Assembly: GCA_963576725.1 (NCBI GenBank)
Contig: OY755240.1
Coordinates: 59,458,633-59,522,632, forward strand
Reading direction: 5' to 3'
Source: Azorinus chamasolen
Lineage: Eukaryota > Mollusca > Bivalvia > Cardiida > Solecurtidae
DNA length: 64,000 bases
Made by a program: the position numbers and the translations under genes. The notes under the pieces were generated by a model, which was not told where the DNA came from, searched no databases, and saw only the letters and a program-made list of their open reading frames with translations. The stretch's first letter is position 1. Each line of letters opens with the position of its first letter. This document shows positions 21,901 through 29,719 of this stretch, piece after piece.

Positions 21901-22566
21901 TTAATGTGTAATTATAAAACTTCAATCCGTGCATAATTACAGTTTCATAGTTTTACACCTACAACGCTGATTTTTCAAATGGACTATTCCAAATTAACCC
22001 ATAATCATACTTTCACCTTGCATTAACCCTTTTAATGGCAACTTTCTAATTGAAATAAAAGGTCCGTGATCAGACACCGCCTTGAAAAGGCGGTGTCTGA
22101 TCTGGGACTGCACTATTTGTCGAGGTGCATTTATGCAACATTGGCGGTGAAAGGGTAAATCTGTCTAGAATTTTTTCAATTAGTCTTTACTAACAGTCCA
22201 ATGCTACAAGGTTTTGCTGTGTTTTGAACAATACAATATCAAATGACAAGTTTGTCATAAAAGACGATAATTCTGTGATTATTTTATAAATTTACTGTAA
22301 TCCGCAGACTGAAACTTATGAAAAATGCAACAGGCCGTATGAGTGAGGATGGTTTAAGCAGCTTACAGTACAGGTTGTTGAAATATGAAGAGAGGGAGCT
22401 GTATACCTGGGTATTGGTGGATGTCAACCAGACCGATGTTATGGCGGTAAGTCTGTACATTCTTTGTATGAAGAGAGGGAGCTGTATGGTGGATGTCAAC
22501 CAGACCGATGTTATGGCGGTAAGTCTGTACATTCTTTGTTTGAAGAGAGGGGACTGTATACCTTGA
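9890..22566 (+). CDS. B4GALT-family galactosyltransferase, copy A (5 exons seen)
   Basis: A 3' partial gene for a Golgi type II glycosyltransferase of family GT7, which in animals moves Gal or GalNAc from the UDP-sugar onto terminal GlcNAc or Glc. Exons 9890-9983, 17376-17563, 20166-20288, 21138-21242 and 22308-22566 join in frame into 255 codons. Visible family motifs are RDREEHL, FNTG..QNVGF, HDVDLMP (metal-binding DVD), YFGGV, VNGFSN, GWGGQDDD and DGLSSLQY..L..LYT..VDV. The family loop is GWGGEDDD, so E is Q here. The Met three residues before the metal-binding His is Ala. The anchor, stem and first catalytic exon are not seen within 9.9 kb upstream; they lie outside the window or are lost. 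A recent pseudogene cannot be excluded, although no frame is broken. Confidence 0.85.
9959..10169. repeat. 55-bp duplication of the exon 3 end, around an M4 piece
   Basis: 9959-10013 (TTACAGAATATTTGTTGCAG.., spanning the exon 3 donor) recurs at 10115-10169. Each copy ends immediately before the CAGT of an M-class element. In the second copy the donor GGTACGTA has become GATTCGTA. Confidence 0.8.
10014..10114. repeat. M4 MITE, left half
   Basis: CAGTTGAACTTCGATATCTC, then GTTCGAGTTATCCGATTTC. It stops before the centre. Confidence 0.65.
10170..10373. repeat. M2 MITE
   Basis: CAGTAAAACCCCTCTAATGC to GTGGTCGCATTC..TTTTACT. Inner block GCAGGTGGTAGCTTAATGC and centre AAGCTCCTATAGGACCTTTC. Confidence 0.85.
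10579..10870. repeat. Decayed T6/T5 mosaic
   Basis: GGGACATAGGAAAACAGTGT followed by GGTCAGGGTCTGCTCTGTAT and, further on, CGGCGTCTCAGCTGGATCC. T6-like and T5-like pieces are joined and no clear termini remain. Confidence 0.4.
10949..11116. repeat. M2 MITE with TA at both ends
   Basis: CAGTAAAACCCTTCTAATGC to GTCGCATTAGAGGGGTTTTA, flanked by TA. Part of the left inner arm is deleted. Confidence 0.85.
11117..12474. other. Intron stretch with small repeat fragments
   Basis: Copy A intron 3. A PH fragment lies at about 11120-11180 and an M4 terminus (GATAGCAAAGTTCAACTGTA) at 11580-11605. A 119-codon minus-strand ORF (11662-12021) shows no recognisable domain. The rest is AT-rich with nothing I can identify. 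Confidence 0.45.
12475..12545. repeat. Short inverted and direct CCGAAACGACC motifs
   Basis: CCTTGGTCGTTTCGG followed by GGCCGAAACGACCAAGG forms a hairpin. A further CCGAAACGACCCGGG follows. Confidence 0.6.
13199..13830. repeat. Tandem repeat, three units of about 217-230 bp
   Basis: Units start CTTGCTAGTGMCACTTG at 13199, 13416 and 13646. Each carries GATACCATTTTGCTC-like, TACAATGAAA and GGGAGAAATCACAGAAAG blocks. A short related copy of the unit head lies at 12950. Units have diverged, so the array is old. Confidence 0.75.
13930..14168. repeat. T4 MITE, full length
   Basis: TTAA at both ends. Left arm CTGCAAACAGAGTAGACCC, centre CGGCTCCACTAGGAGCCG, right flank TGAATATTCAGTAGGTATTG. Confidence 0.9.
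14169..15543. other. Intron stretch with one strong hairpin
   Basis: Copy A intron 3 continues. Apart from the hairpin listed separately I see AT-rich sequence. A 64-codon basic minus-strand ORF (15148-15342) has no recognisable domain. Confidence 0.4.
14499..14552. repeat. 54-bp near-perfect palindrome
   Basis: GTAATTACCAAAGACCTATG..GTGTTATC pairs with CATAGGTCTTTGTAATTAC, with one unpaired base and a minimal loop. It resembles none of the T or M centres. Confidence 0.85.
15544..15572. repeat. Short hairpin
   Basis: GACGCGAAAGC TTAT GCTTTCGCGCC: an 11-bp stem in otherwise AT-rich sequence. Confidence 0.6.
15672..15917. repeat. T1 MITE, full length
   Basis: TTAA at both ends. CCCTTTCACCGCTGCAGTCG left end, centre GCCGCCTTTTCAAGGCGGCG, right end GCGCCGAAAGGG. 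Confidence 0.9.
16205..16316. repeat. Dispersed repeat R1, copy 1
   Basis: About 110 bp including GAAAATTGCAGACTCGG and CCCTAGCACCGGCTTAAGC. It recurs inverted at 62068-62188. Identity unknown. Confidence 0.65.
16370..16480. repeat. PH hairpin element
   Basis: TTTCTCCACCAAGCCCTATG and GTGGTCACAGTATAGGGTTT form long inverted arms around GTCTCGTAGAGAC. Confidence 0.85.
16540..16645. repeat. CA-rich low-complexity tract
   Basis: ACACAAAACACACACACACA-type sequence. The 85-codon ORF across it is a by-product. Confidence 0.75.
16736..16964. repeat. T2 MITE (reverse), full length
   Basis: TTAA at both ends. Centre GCATTTGCACCTATAGGAGC. Right end GCCTATGAGGGAATGGG. Confidence 0.9.
17105..17330. 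repeat. T4 MITE remnant
   Basis: GAATATGCATGCAACAAATAA, then CAAACAGAGCTGATTC and GGGTCTGCTCTGCTTGC. It ends about 45 bp before copy A exon 4. Confidence 0.5.
17376..17563 (+). CDS. B4GALT copy A, exon 4
   Basis: Acceptor TTCTAG, donor AACAG|GTGAGA. Encodes AQGPIFNTGILQNVGF, then [20 protein letters not shown] and SNSKYKN-type residues. It holds the DVD motif that binds the metal and UDP-sugar in this family. 188 nt, one codon shorter than in copy B. Confidence 0.92.
17605..17735. repeat. T4 MITE remnant
   Basis: ATTCATGCAAGAAATAACGT and CAAACAGAGCTGACCCTGAT with the palindrome lost. It starts about 40 bp after exon 4. Confidence 0.5.
17826..18029. repeat. M1 MITE, full length
   Basis: CAGTAAAACCTCTCTATAAC to TTATAGAGAGGTTTTACTG, flanked by TA. 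Nearly the whole element is one inverted repeat, with centre CTCTCCTATAGGAGCGTTC. Confidence 0.92.
18137..18366. repeat. T6 MITE, full length (reference copy)
   Basis: TTAA at both ends with CCCATTTGCGCCCACG and GAGCGCAAATGGG. Centre ACGCCGCATAATGCGGCGTC inside GTGTAGACTCTGATCAG arms. Confidence 0.88.
18367..19077. other. Intron stretch, nothing recognised
   Basis: Copy A intron 4. No repeat family or exon recognised. Confidence 0.35.
19078..19236. repeat. T2 MITE, deleted
   Basis: ACCGAAAAGGAGTATCTAC, then CGCTCCTATAGGAACAAATG. The left palindrome arm and its flank are shortened. Confidence 0.6.
19695..19944. repeat. T3 MITE, full length
   Basis: TTAA at both ends. Centre ACAGCTCCTACCGGAGCTGT. 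Right end ATAGCAAGCGAAGGG. Confidence 0.92.
19979..20150. repeat. M5 MITE next to exon 5
   Basis: CAGTAATCCACTCTTAACCG to GGTTTTTACTG-type end, flanked by TA. The centre is deleted. The right end lies 15 bp before the exon 5 splice acceptor. Confidence 0.8.
20166..20288 (+). CDS. B4GALT copy A, exon 5
   Basis: Acceptor TTGTTTTACAG, donor GTCAG|GTGAGT. Encodes GIPKNYFGGVISLRRDMYYK and [20 protein letters not shown]. This carries the flexible catalytic loop. The family sequence is YWGWGGEDDD; here the first W is F and E is Q. Confidence 0.92.
20353..20810. repeat. Degenerate minisatellite of about 30 bp
   Basis: Many variants of GATATAGAACCAATGGTGTC with CTCGGAT or CTCTGGTA linkers. It lies 65 bp after the exon 5 donor. 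Long ORFs on both strands here are repeat artefacts. Confidence 0.85.
21138..21242 (+). CDS. B4GALT copy A, exon 6
   Basis: Acceptor TTCTGCAG, donor ATGAA|GTAAGC. Encodes RLVHVGLTPAERARDIGVYE and ALSHELDAGNPRNRMK. The His of ALSH sits where B4GALT1 has the metal-binding His of MIRHSRD; the Met three residues earlier is Ala. 105 nt, as in copy B. Confidence 0.85.
21463..21658. repeat. T7 MITE
   Basis: CCCTTGCAGTGCGGGACACG at the left end, TTAA at both ends. It shares its right TTAA with the following T1. An inverted relative lies at 40630-40802. Confidence 0.7.
21655..21904. repeat. T1 MITE
   Basis: TTAA at both ends, T1 termini, centre CGCCACCTTCCTTCTCAAGG. T7-like sequence (AACGCTG..CAAATGGACTATTCC) appears again beyond it, which suggests insertion into a T7 copy. 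Confidence 0.85.
22023..22158. repeat. T1 MITE (reverse), shortened
   Basis: Centre ACACCGCCTTGAAAAGGCGG and T1 end ATTGGCGGTGAAAGGG. The long T1 flank is missing on one side. Confidence 0.75.
22308..22566 (+). CDS. B4GALT copy A, exon 7 (terminal)
   Basis: Acceptor AATCCGCAG. Encodes LKLMKNATGRMSEDGLSSLQ, YRLLKYEERELYTWVLVDV and then NQTDVMAVSLYIL. The first two match the family C-terminus (DGL.SL.Y..L....LYT.I.VDI). The family normally stops soon after; here the frame runs on through a tandem duplication to TGA at 22564. An alternative end is the donor-like GCG|GTAAGT at 22446/22447, which would need a further exon that I do not see. Confidence 0.82.
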
Positions 22567-23415
22567 TATTGAAGGATGTCAACAAGACCCAAGTTATGGC
22601 GGTAAGTCTGTACAGTCTTTGTATGAAGAGGAGTCAACACCATTCAAGTTATGGCGGTAAGTCTGTGCAGTCTTTGTATGAAGAGGGAACTGTATAGCTG
22701 GGTATTGATGGATGTCAACCAGACCCTAGTTATGGCGTTAAATATGTACACTCTTAATACGAAGAGAGAGTGTAATCAGGGTCATGCAATGTCAGTGAGT
22801 CTGTACATGTTTGATTGGTGTGGATGCCTACTAGATGCAAGTTAGGTGTTAAGTCTGTAAATTCTTAGTATTAAGCTGTATGTAGAGGTTAACCAGACCC
22901 AAAGTGTGACCTTAGGTAGAGAACGTGAGAAATGTGAACCTGGATATTGATGATGTTAATCAGACACAGTGGGGTTCCTGGCTACTGATGGAGGTCACTC
23001 AGACCCGAATTATGGTAGTAAGTATGTAATCCTTAGTATGAAGAGAGGGAAATGTATACCTGGGTTTTGATGCAGATCAAACAGACGCAGTTCTGGTGGT
23101 AAGTCTGTACATTTTGGTATGAGGATAGGAGTACAGTAAAACCTGTTTTAAGCGACTTTGAATTGGGTGAACACAGAAATCTAAAAAAAAGCAGGTGGTT
23201 GCTTAATGCAGGTCAAATGTAATGCAGAAAGCTCCTGTAGGAGCTTTCTGCATTACTTTTGACCTTCATTAAGCTACCACCTGCCCTACAGACCCATGAT
23301 TAGACATCTTTTTGATGGTCGCTTAAGCCAGGTTATACTGTATGTCTACACCTGGGTATTTGTAGAGATTACCCAAACACTAGTTATGGTGGTACTTCTG
23401 TACATTTCTTGGTTA
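22387..23415. repeat. Tandem array grown from copy A exon 7
   Basis: Units of about 83 bp start GAAGAGAGGGAGCTGTAT at 22387, 22470, 22542, 22625, 22680 and 22761, then decay. Each consists of exon 7 coding sequence plus GGCGGTAAGTCTGTAC. The later part is interrupted by an M3 element (23134-23340). Confidence 0.85.
23134..23340. repeat. M3 MITE nested in the exon 7 array
   Basis: CAGTAAAACCTGTTTTAAGC to GTCGCTTAAGCCAGG..ATACTG, flanked by TA. Centre AGCTCCTGTAGGAGCTTTC. Confidence 0.88.
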
Positions 23416-23554
23416 TCTACCTACTCTATTTGCAATTGCATCAAAATTCGTCTCAATCAGGTAAAGGTGTAAGGGTTATTTCAAGCATCTCTTTTGAGTT
23501 CCATTCTTGAAAATACAGAGCTACAGATAATGGTAATCATACTAAAATCGTCAT

Positions 23555-23680
23555 ATCTCCACCAAACCCTATGTTGTGGCCATTCTTTAGAATCGTCTCT
23601 AAGAGGTTTGGAGGAGAAATAAAGGAAATTATTCTTAAAAATTATTTAATTTACGCATCTTATCTGGACCTCTGGATATA
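23555..23680. repeat. PH hairpin element, one arm shortened
   Basis: ATCTCCACCAAACCCTATG and TCTTTAGAATCGTCTC are present. The right arm keeps only GGTTTGGAGGAGAAATAAAG. Confidence 0.65.
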
Positions 23681-23717
23681 AGGGTCATTTAAACCATCTC
23701 TTGAAATTCTTGAAATT

Positions 23718-23885
23718 TTAACTTTTTATCCCGCTATCCGCGACCTTACTCGTGTTTAAAAACAGTTTGGATCCGGATGAGACGGAGAGTAACACACACG
23801 GTCAAAGGTTTCTCAAATGCTTCATCGAATCGAAAATAGTCAGAATTGTACAAGATCCAGATTTTCACAGCTTGGTAAGGATTAA
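23718..23885. repeat. T5b MITE, shortened
   Basis: CCCGCTATCCGCGACC end and CAGTTTGGATCCGGATGAGA. It shares TTAA with the T4 that follows. Confidence 0.6.
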
Positions 23886-24132
23886 CCCGTTCCTACTTAC
23901 AGACATGTTTTGACGCCTTTGCAAACAGAGTAGATCCTGATCAGACAGCTCCTGTAGGAGCTGTCTGATCAGGATCTGCTCTGTTTGCTAATGGCTAATA
24001 GATGGATATGTTTCTACAGTTGCTCGTTTGTCCAAAAGAGAATCTTCTGTTCATAATTCAGTATAAAGTTTTATCAATGAATATTCATAAGGGAATGAAA
24101 TCTTGAATAATGTTCAAATAGGAATGGGTTAA
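23882..24132. repeat. T4 MITE, full length
   Basis: TTAA at both ends. Perfect centre ACAGCTCCTGTAGGAGCTGT. Confidence 0.9.
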
Positions 24133-24358
24133 ATCTATAAGGATAAATATTACTTGAGACAACGAGGGTGATACAAGACTATTCCAAATGAATGGATAAT
24201 ATCCTCAGTTGGTATACCTTTGGGTTCCCTATCAAGGGAGATAATTGACAACTACAATTGGTTCTCGTTGTGAAGTCAATGAGTTTCTCATACTTCTTTA
24301 CACTATGAATATGCATGAAAGAATCCGCAAGTTAGAACATAAATTTAACCATATTCTA

Positions 24359-24558
24359 CAGTAAAACCTCTCTATAACGGCCACTAAATTAAATAAAGTA
24401 TTTTGTGTTAAAGGCAGGTGGCTGCTTAAAGCAATGTTAAAGTAGGAGCGTCCTATAGGAGCGTTCTGTTTTTACTTTCACCTTGCTTTAAGCAGCCACC
24501 TGCCCGAAATACCGACTAATTAACACAATTTAGTGGCCGTTATAGAGAAGTTTTACTT
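24359..24558. repeat. M1 MITE
   Basis: CAGTAAAACCTCTCTATAAC to GTTATAGAGAAGTTTTACT. Centre AGCGTCCTATAGGAGCGTTC. Confidence 0.88.
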
Positions 24559-24599
24559 TAGTATGAAATACAAAGTGAGGAAATATAAGGTCTTGGAAA

Positions 24600-24720
24600 T
24601 CAGCAGAGAATCAGATCTGTAACATATTAACAAACTGAACAGACCCCTGATCAGACAGCTCCTACTGGAGCCGTCTGATCTGGGTCTACTTTATTTGCAA
24701 GATATAAAAAGGAGGGGTTA
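24600..24720. repeat. T4 MITE, right part
   Basis: Centre ACAGCTCCTACTGGAGCCGT followed by GATCTGGGTCTACTTTATTT. Confidence 0.6.
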
Positions 24721-24777
24721 ACAGGATTAACTTAGTTATGTTCTCCTGACACTGATTATCCTAATCATTTGTTGTAC

Positions 24778-24968
24778 AGCAGGACCTGTCTTAAGCGGCA
24801 AATGTTTTATTAAACATAGGTGTCTTAAATGCATGTGATTGCTTAAAGCAGGACAAGCGTAATACAGAAAGCTCCCATAGGAGCTTTCTGTATTACTGTT
24901 GACCTGCATAAAGCTACCACCAGCCTTATATGCCTATGATTAGACCTCTTTTGATGGCCGTATAAGAA
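24778..24968. repeat. M3 MITE
   Basis: CAGCAGGACCTGTCTTAAGC, centre AAGCTCCCATAGGAGCTTTC, degraded right end. Confidence 0.75.
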
Positions 24969-24972
24969 TAGA

Positions 24973-25200
24973 TTAACCCATTCCCTCATAGGCTATATTA
25001 GATTCAAGCTCTTTGAATAAATCTACCGAAAAGGAGCATTAACTAGAGAAATGGAACATTTTAGAATTTTGTGGTTTGAAACCATTGTGATAAATAGAGC
25101 ATTTGCTCCTATAGGAGCAAATGCTCTATTTATCACAATGGTTTCATAAAGTGACTTTTACAGAGTCGTCAAAAGTCGTCGATATCAGGGAATGGGTTAA
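24973..25200. repeat. T2 MITE, full length
   Basis: TTAA at both ends. Perfect centre GCATTTGCTCCTATAGGAGC. Right end GTCGTCAAAAGTCGTC. Confidence 0.93.
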
Positions 25201-25395
25201 CCCATTTATGGCAATATTATTGAAGGAAAACCTGTCCAGACCATCCGTATTTCATGTCGAATGTGCAAAGCAAACATAATATTTATTGAAATAAGCCATC
25301 GAGCAAACAGTACAGACCCTTAGCAGAAGGATCCTAAAGGAGCCCTCTGATCTGAGTCTACAATATTTGCCTATGTCCTTTTAAGGCACACTGGG
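25197..25395. repeat. T6-like MITE, decayed
   Basis: Begins at the TTAA shared with the previous T2. GAGCAAACAGTACAGACCC and AAGGAGCCCTCTGATCTGAG resemble T6. Confidence 0.5.
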
Positions 25396-25819
25396 CACAG
25401 ACAGATCAAAGCAAAAAGTATTTATACGTCTTTCTCCGTTTCATTTCAGAAATATAAGCAGTATCTGTGACAAAGTGTCGCCAGGGATTGAAGTCCTGCA
25501 CTTGAAGCGACTCTGTGGATTAAATCATTCGTTGCCAAAGGCGAATCTTTGAATATCTTTGCAAACAGTAACTCTGTGTCTCATTGGGATCCAAACTGTT
25601 TTGATACTGTGATTATCTTTTTTAAAATAAAAATGAACAAATTTTAAAAAAAATTAAATTGAATGAGTTGATGACGTTTGCAGACGACAATACATGAGAG
25701 CTAAGGCATTAAAAGAACCAACATAGCGTTATGTAAATAAGCTAACCATGACACAGTATATACAATAACTACCCAACAGATGGTCTAGATCTGGCTATAA
25801 AAGTCGGATGCATGGTAGC

Positions 25820-26048
25820 TTAGCCCATTCCTGCATACTGACGCCTTTTGACGCTTCTGTAAAAGTCACCTTTTGAAACCATTGTGATAAATAAAGCATA
25901 TGCTCCACAGAAGCAAATGGTCTATTTATCACAACGGCTTTACATCTACACAATTCTAATAGTTTCCCTTTCTCTAGTAAATGCTCCTTTTCGGTAGATT
26001 TACTCAACGAGACTGGATCTAATAATAGCCCATGAAGGAATGGGTTAA
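25820..26048. repeat. T2 MITE (reverse)
   Basis: TTAG/TTAA at the ends. Centre CATATGCTCCACAGAAGC partly decayed. Right end AAGGAATGGG. Confidence 0.85.
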
Positions 26049-26102
26049 CGGAATACGAATTTATGCACGGTGACAGATTTGATCATTTGTAATTAATTAT
26101 AT

Positions 26103-26319
26103 TTAACCCATTAGTGCACAGTGTCCCTTATATAGGACATAGGAAAACAGTGTATACCCAGATCAGAGGGCTTCTCAAGGGGTCCTCTGATCAGGGTATG
26201 TACTGTTTATCATGGCTTATTCCAACAAATATGTTGTTTGCTGTGCCCCCTCCATATGAAAAATGGATGAGTTCCAAACTATGATCTGGACGGGTTTCTA
26301 TTTAAAAATGTGGGAAATA
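26103..26319. repeat. T6 MITE
   Basis: TTAACCCATTAGTGCACAGT, ATATAGGACATAGGAAAACA, centre AGAGGGCTTCTCAAGGGGTC. Confidence 0.7.
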
Positions 26320-26683
26320 ATGGGTTGATATGCTGTAGTAGTTTTTCTACACTTTGGACCTATTGCAAACAGTTTGGATCTAAATGTGATGCGTATTAAC
26401 TCGACAAACTGGCCCCTGGTCCTGTCTTTTGAATGGAATAGAAGAACCGTATTGTTAGAATTAAAGGCGACGGCAAGATTTGCGTACGAAATTTACTTGG
26501 TATTGACATAATTAAATAGTGTACTCGTAAGTCATGACCAAACATAGTATTTGCGGCGTATTGATTTGGGTCTACACTGTTTACATAGTCCAAACGGTAC
26601 ATATTCGTGTTCTGTAAATGACGTAAGATGATGCCTTTACTTCAAGTGCAGTGGTAGATTTTCAAAGCGGTCATAAAGAGATG

Positions 26684-26840
26684 CAGAAAAACCTCGCCCA
26701 ACCAGACTTTTAGTAAAGAAAACATAGAACATTTTAGGCAGGTGACTGCTTAATGCAGAGTGAAAATCATACAGAAATCTCCTAGAGGAGCCTAACGGCC
26801 ACCCTACATTAAGTCACCCCCTGTCTTAATGACCAATAAT
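26684..26840. repeat. M6 MITE, decayed
   Basis: AAACCTCGCCCAACCAGAC, TAGGCAGGTGACTGCTTAAT and centre ATCTCCTAGAGGAGCC. Confidence 0.55.
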
Positions 26841-26844
26841 GATA

Positions 26845-27048
26845 CAGTAAAACCTCTCTATACCGGCCACTAAATTACGTCAAGTATTTTGTGTTAAAGG
26901 CAGGTTGCTGCTTAAAGCAAGGTGAAAGTAAAACAGAGCGCTCCTATAGGAGCGTTCTGTTTTACGTTCACCTTGTTTTAAGCAGTCACCTGTCCTAAAC
27001 ACCATCTAATTTATACACTTTAGTGTCCGTTGTAGGGAGGATTTATTG
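26845..27048. repeat. M1 MITE
   Basis: CAGTAAAACCTCTCTATACC to a degraded GGAGGATTTATTG. Perfect centre GCGCTCCTATAGGAGCGTTC region. Confidence 0.85.
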
Positions 27049-27268
27049 TACTTAGTTTGAGTGTTCGGATTAGTGAGGGTTTAATATACAGTATTTAGAT
27101 TATCCAAAAGCTGGTATGAACTTTTGAAATAAGGCGACACTTGCTCATACCGGTATTCGACCCATTCTTTGACATACTATAGTCAATAGGTTTTTTTTTT
27201 TCCAATTTAGTAGATAATGCTCGTTCTAAATCTCTAGTCCGCACATGTAGCTATAGATAATCTGATGT

Positions 27269-27490
27269 TTAACCCTTTACCTGTTGAATACATATCTACG
27301 AAATAATGACATCATGAATATTTAGTGTCTGTTGTTTTTTTAATGACGTATATTTTGGATCAAGGCGGAAACCATAGATTGAAATCTACGGTTTCTGCCT
27401 TGACCCAAAAGCATTCTGAGCAGACCCTTATCTGGATCTTCTCTGTTTGCAAAGGCGTAAAAATGCGTGCATACGATGGAAATGTTCGCA
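27269..27490. repeat. T4 MITE with a different central hairpin
   Basis: T4 outer parts (CCCTTTACCTGTTGAATAC and CTCTGTTTGCAAAGGCGT) surround a hairpin at 27358-27406, arms GGATCAAGGCGGAAACC and GGTTTCTGCCTTGACCC, in place of the usual centre. Confidence 0.6.
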
Positions 27491-27609
27491 TGATATTGTC
27501 ACATTTCATGTATAATCGACGTTTTTTCTAAAGAAAGACCGGAAATTCATAAGTTGTTGTTGTTTTCAAAACCTAGCTGTGGACTAGATATGTTAATTTA
27601 AACATTTTC

Positions 27610-27678
27610 TGTATTTCTCCATCAAACCTTCAGACGATTCTAAGGAGTGATCCTAACAGGGTTTGTTGGAGAAATAAC
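27610..27678. repeat. PH hairpin element, shortened
   Basis: TATTTCTCCATCAAACC and CAGGGTTTGTTGGAGAAAT around CAGACGATTCTAAGGAGTG. Confidence 0.65.
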
Positions 27679-27714
27679 GCACGTTGGTATACGTCCCTTT
27701 ATCAACTGTCACAT

Positions 27715-27910
27715 TTAACCCATTCCCTCATAGCCTATTTTTAGACCCACATACTTTGAATAAATCTACCGAAAAGGAGCATTTACTGGGGAAAAGGTTT
27801 TTTTTAGAATTGTGTAGTTCTGAAACCATTGTGATAAATGTATCACAATGGTTTCATAAAGTGACTTTTACAGAGGCATCAAAAGTCGTCACTATGAGGG
27901 AATATGTTAA
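27715..27910. repeat. T2 MITE lacking its central palindrome
   Basis: TTAA at both ends and both arms present, but the centre is only ATTGTGATAAATGTATCAC. The GAGCATTTGCTCC hairpin is missing. Confidence 0.85.
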
Positions 27911-27925
27911 TACATAAGTTTAACT

Positions 27926-27927
<2 letters not shown>

Positions 27928-27993
<66 letters not shown>
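27928..27993. repeat. GAT microsatellite, about 22 units
   Basis: Pure (GAT)n/(ATG)n run. Confidence 0.97.
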
Positions 27994-28207
27994 TAATTCG
28001 GCGTCTCAACTGGGTCCGAACTGTTTATTACTGTGACTGATTTTTCAAATTAAAGAAAAATAAAAAGGAAAGGAAAATTGTAGCAGACGACAAAGTTTGC
28101 AGATTACAAAATTTAGCAGCAAAAGAGCTAGAAAGTGTATTAGTAAGTATAAGTAAGGAAATTAGCAGCTTTTCTATTGTATTGCTAACCGTATAGATCC
28201 AGACCAG

Positions 28208-28347
28208 GTCCCTAGGTTATAAAATATTTTGCTTGAGTCTAAGATCATTCTCAAGTATCTGTTTGTTCAGATTCTGAGCTAGATCAGATACTTGAGATTG
28301 AGCTCAGATTCAGACACAGAAGTTTTATAACCTTGGACCCAGCTTCC
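28208..28347. repeat. Imperfect inverted-repeat element
   Basis: AGGTTATAAAATATTTTGC with TCAAGTATCTG on the left pairs with CAGATACTTGA and GTTTTATAACCTTGG on the right. Arms are about 58 nt. Confidence 0.65.
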
Positions 28348-28527
28348 CTGTCTTGTCAGTTCTTTAGATACACTGTAAAACTTGATCAGATAGTTCATCA
28401 TTGATGTCTGATCTGAGTCTACCCTGTTTGTCATTCATTAAGATACCCTTTCACTGAAAACGGCTCAAAAGGTTCTACAGAGACAAACTATATATACACA
28501 TGTACATCTTAACCATCCTATTAAATA

Positions 28528-28765
28528 TACACTAATAACGGCCACTAAATAACGGCCACTAAATAACGGCCACTAAATAACGGTCACTAAATTGTATTAA
28601 TTAGTTAATATTTAGGGCAGGTGGCTGCTTAAAGCAAGGTGAAAGAAAAACAGAACGCTCCTATAGGAGCGTTCTGTTTTTCTTTCACCTTGCTTTAAGC
28701 AGCCACCTGTCTTTCACACAAAATACTTTATGTAATTTAGTGGTCGTTATAAAGAGGTTTTACTG
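28528..28765. repeat. M1 MITE with an expanded end
   Basis: The sub-terminal AAATAACGGCCACT (14 bp) is repeated four times at the left, replacing the CAGT terminus. The centre ACGCTCCTATAGGAGCGT and the right TTTTACTG end are intact. Confidence 0.85.
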
Positions 28766-28924
28766 TATACAAAACTTATGGTGGTATATTTTACCACCGC
28801 AGTCTGTTTGCGAATAGGATCGTGTTTATATTTCACATATATTTTCTCAAATATCATATAATCATGAAATATGACCTGTTATCGAGTAATCAGAACATAT
28901 GTAATTACCACTTTCCCGATTGAA

Positions 28925-29110
28925 CATTTAGACATGAATCAATAACTTTATGAACATGAATTAATTTAATATTTATATGGTTAAATCTTCATGAGAGCTT
29001 TGGCTAAGAGACAAACTGTAGGATGAGATCTATATAATTCATAATCACACATGGCAGACCTACATACAGGAGCCGTCTGATCAGGATCTACACAGTTTGA
29101 CATTCAAAAT
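28925..29110. repeat. T4 MITE remnant
   Basis: AGACATGAATCAATAAC, then CAGGAGCCGTCTGATCAGGA and CTACACAGTTTG. Confidence 0.4.
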
Positions 29111-29214
29111 CCTCTTTCAAACAATACCCTTTCATACTGAATAGACTCTATAGTTAAGCAATGATGAACTACCAAGCAATGATGAACTACCCCACCATGA
29201 AACTTCAGCGTTCA

Positions 29215-29700
29215 AAGGGTTATAGCGAACTGACAGGCACTCATTAGGCCATAAGATCATAAGGGTTCCCGAATGATGTCGCAGATTCTGGATGATTCGG
29301 CATGCCTTCAAGATGTTCGGGAACCCTTCCGCGTCATTCCTGAACCCTTCGGTAACCATCCTGGGTGATTCGGGGACTGATCGGGATCGAAAAAGATTCG
29401 GCATCCAAGTTTTAAAAGTTTTAAAATTTGAACGCCGAATCTTTTATTCGGGAAGGCTTCGGGACCTTCTGGAACCTTTCTGGAATCCTTCGGGACGTTC
29501 GGGAACTCTTCGTGGTGGCTTCGGGGTAGATTCGGGGTCATTCTGCAAGGCTTTGGGATCTCCTGTCCACCCCGAGCGGTTCCAGAATGATGCCGAATCG
29601 ATGCAGAATACTTCTCGAAGGCTTCCCGAATGATTCCCGAAGACGCGGAAGGGTTCCCGAACCCACGCGGAAGACATGCCGAATGTATTGTGAACGATTC
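29215..29700. repeat. TTCGGG-rich low-complexity inverted array 1
   Basis: Dozens of TTCGGGA/TCCCGAA and TTCTGGAA-type words at roughly 10-11-bp spacing. TTCGGG dominates the middle and CCCGAA both flanks, so it folds back imperfectly. Much more GC-rich than its surroundings. ORFs on both strands are artefacts. Confidence 0.75.
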
Positions 29701-29719
29701 ATATACTTAATATCAGGCT

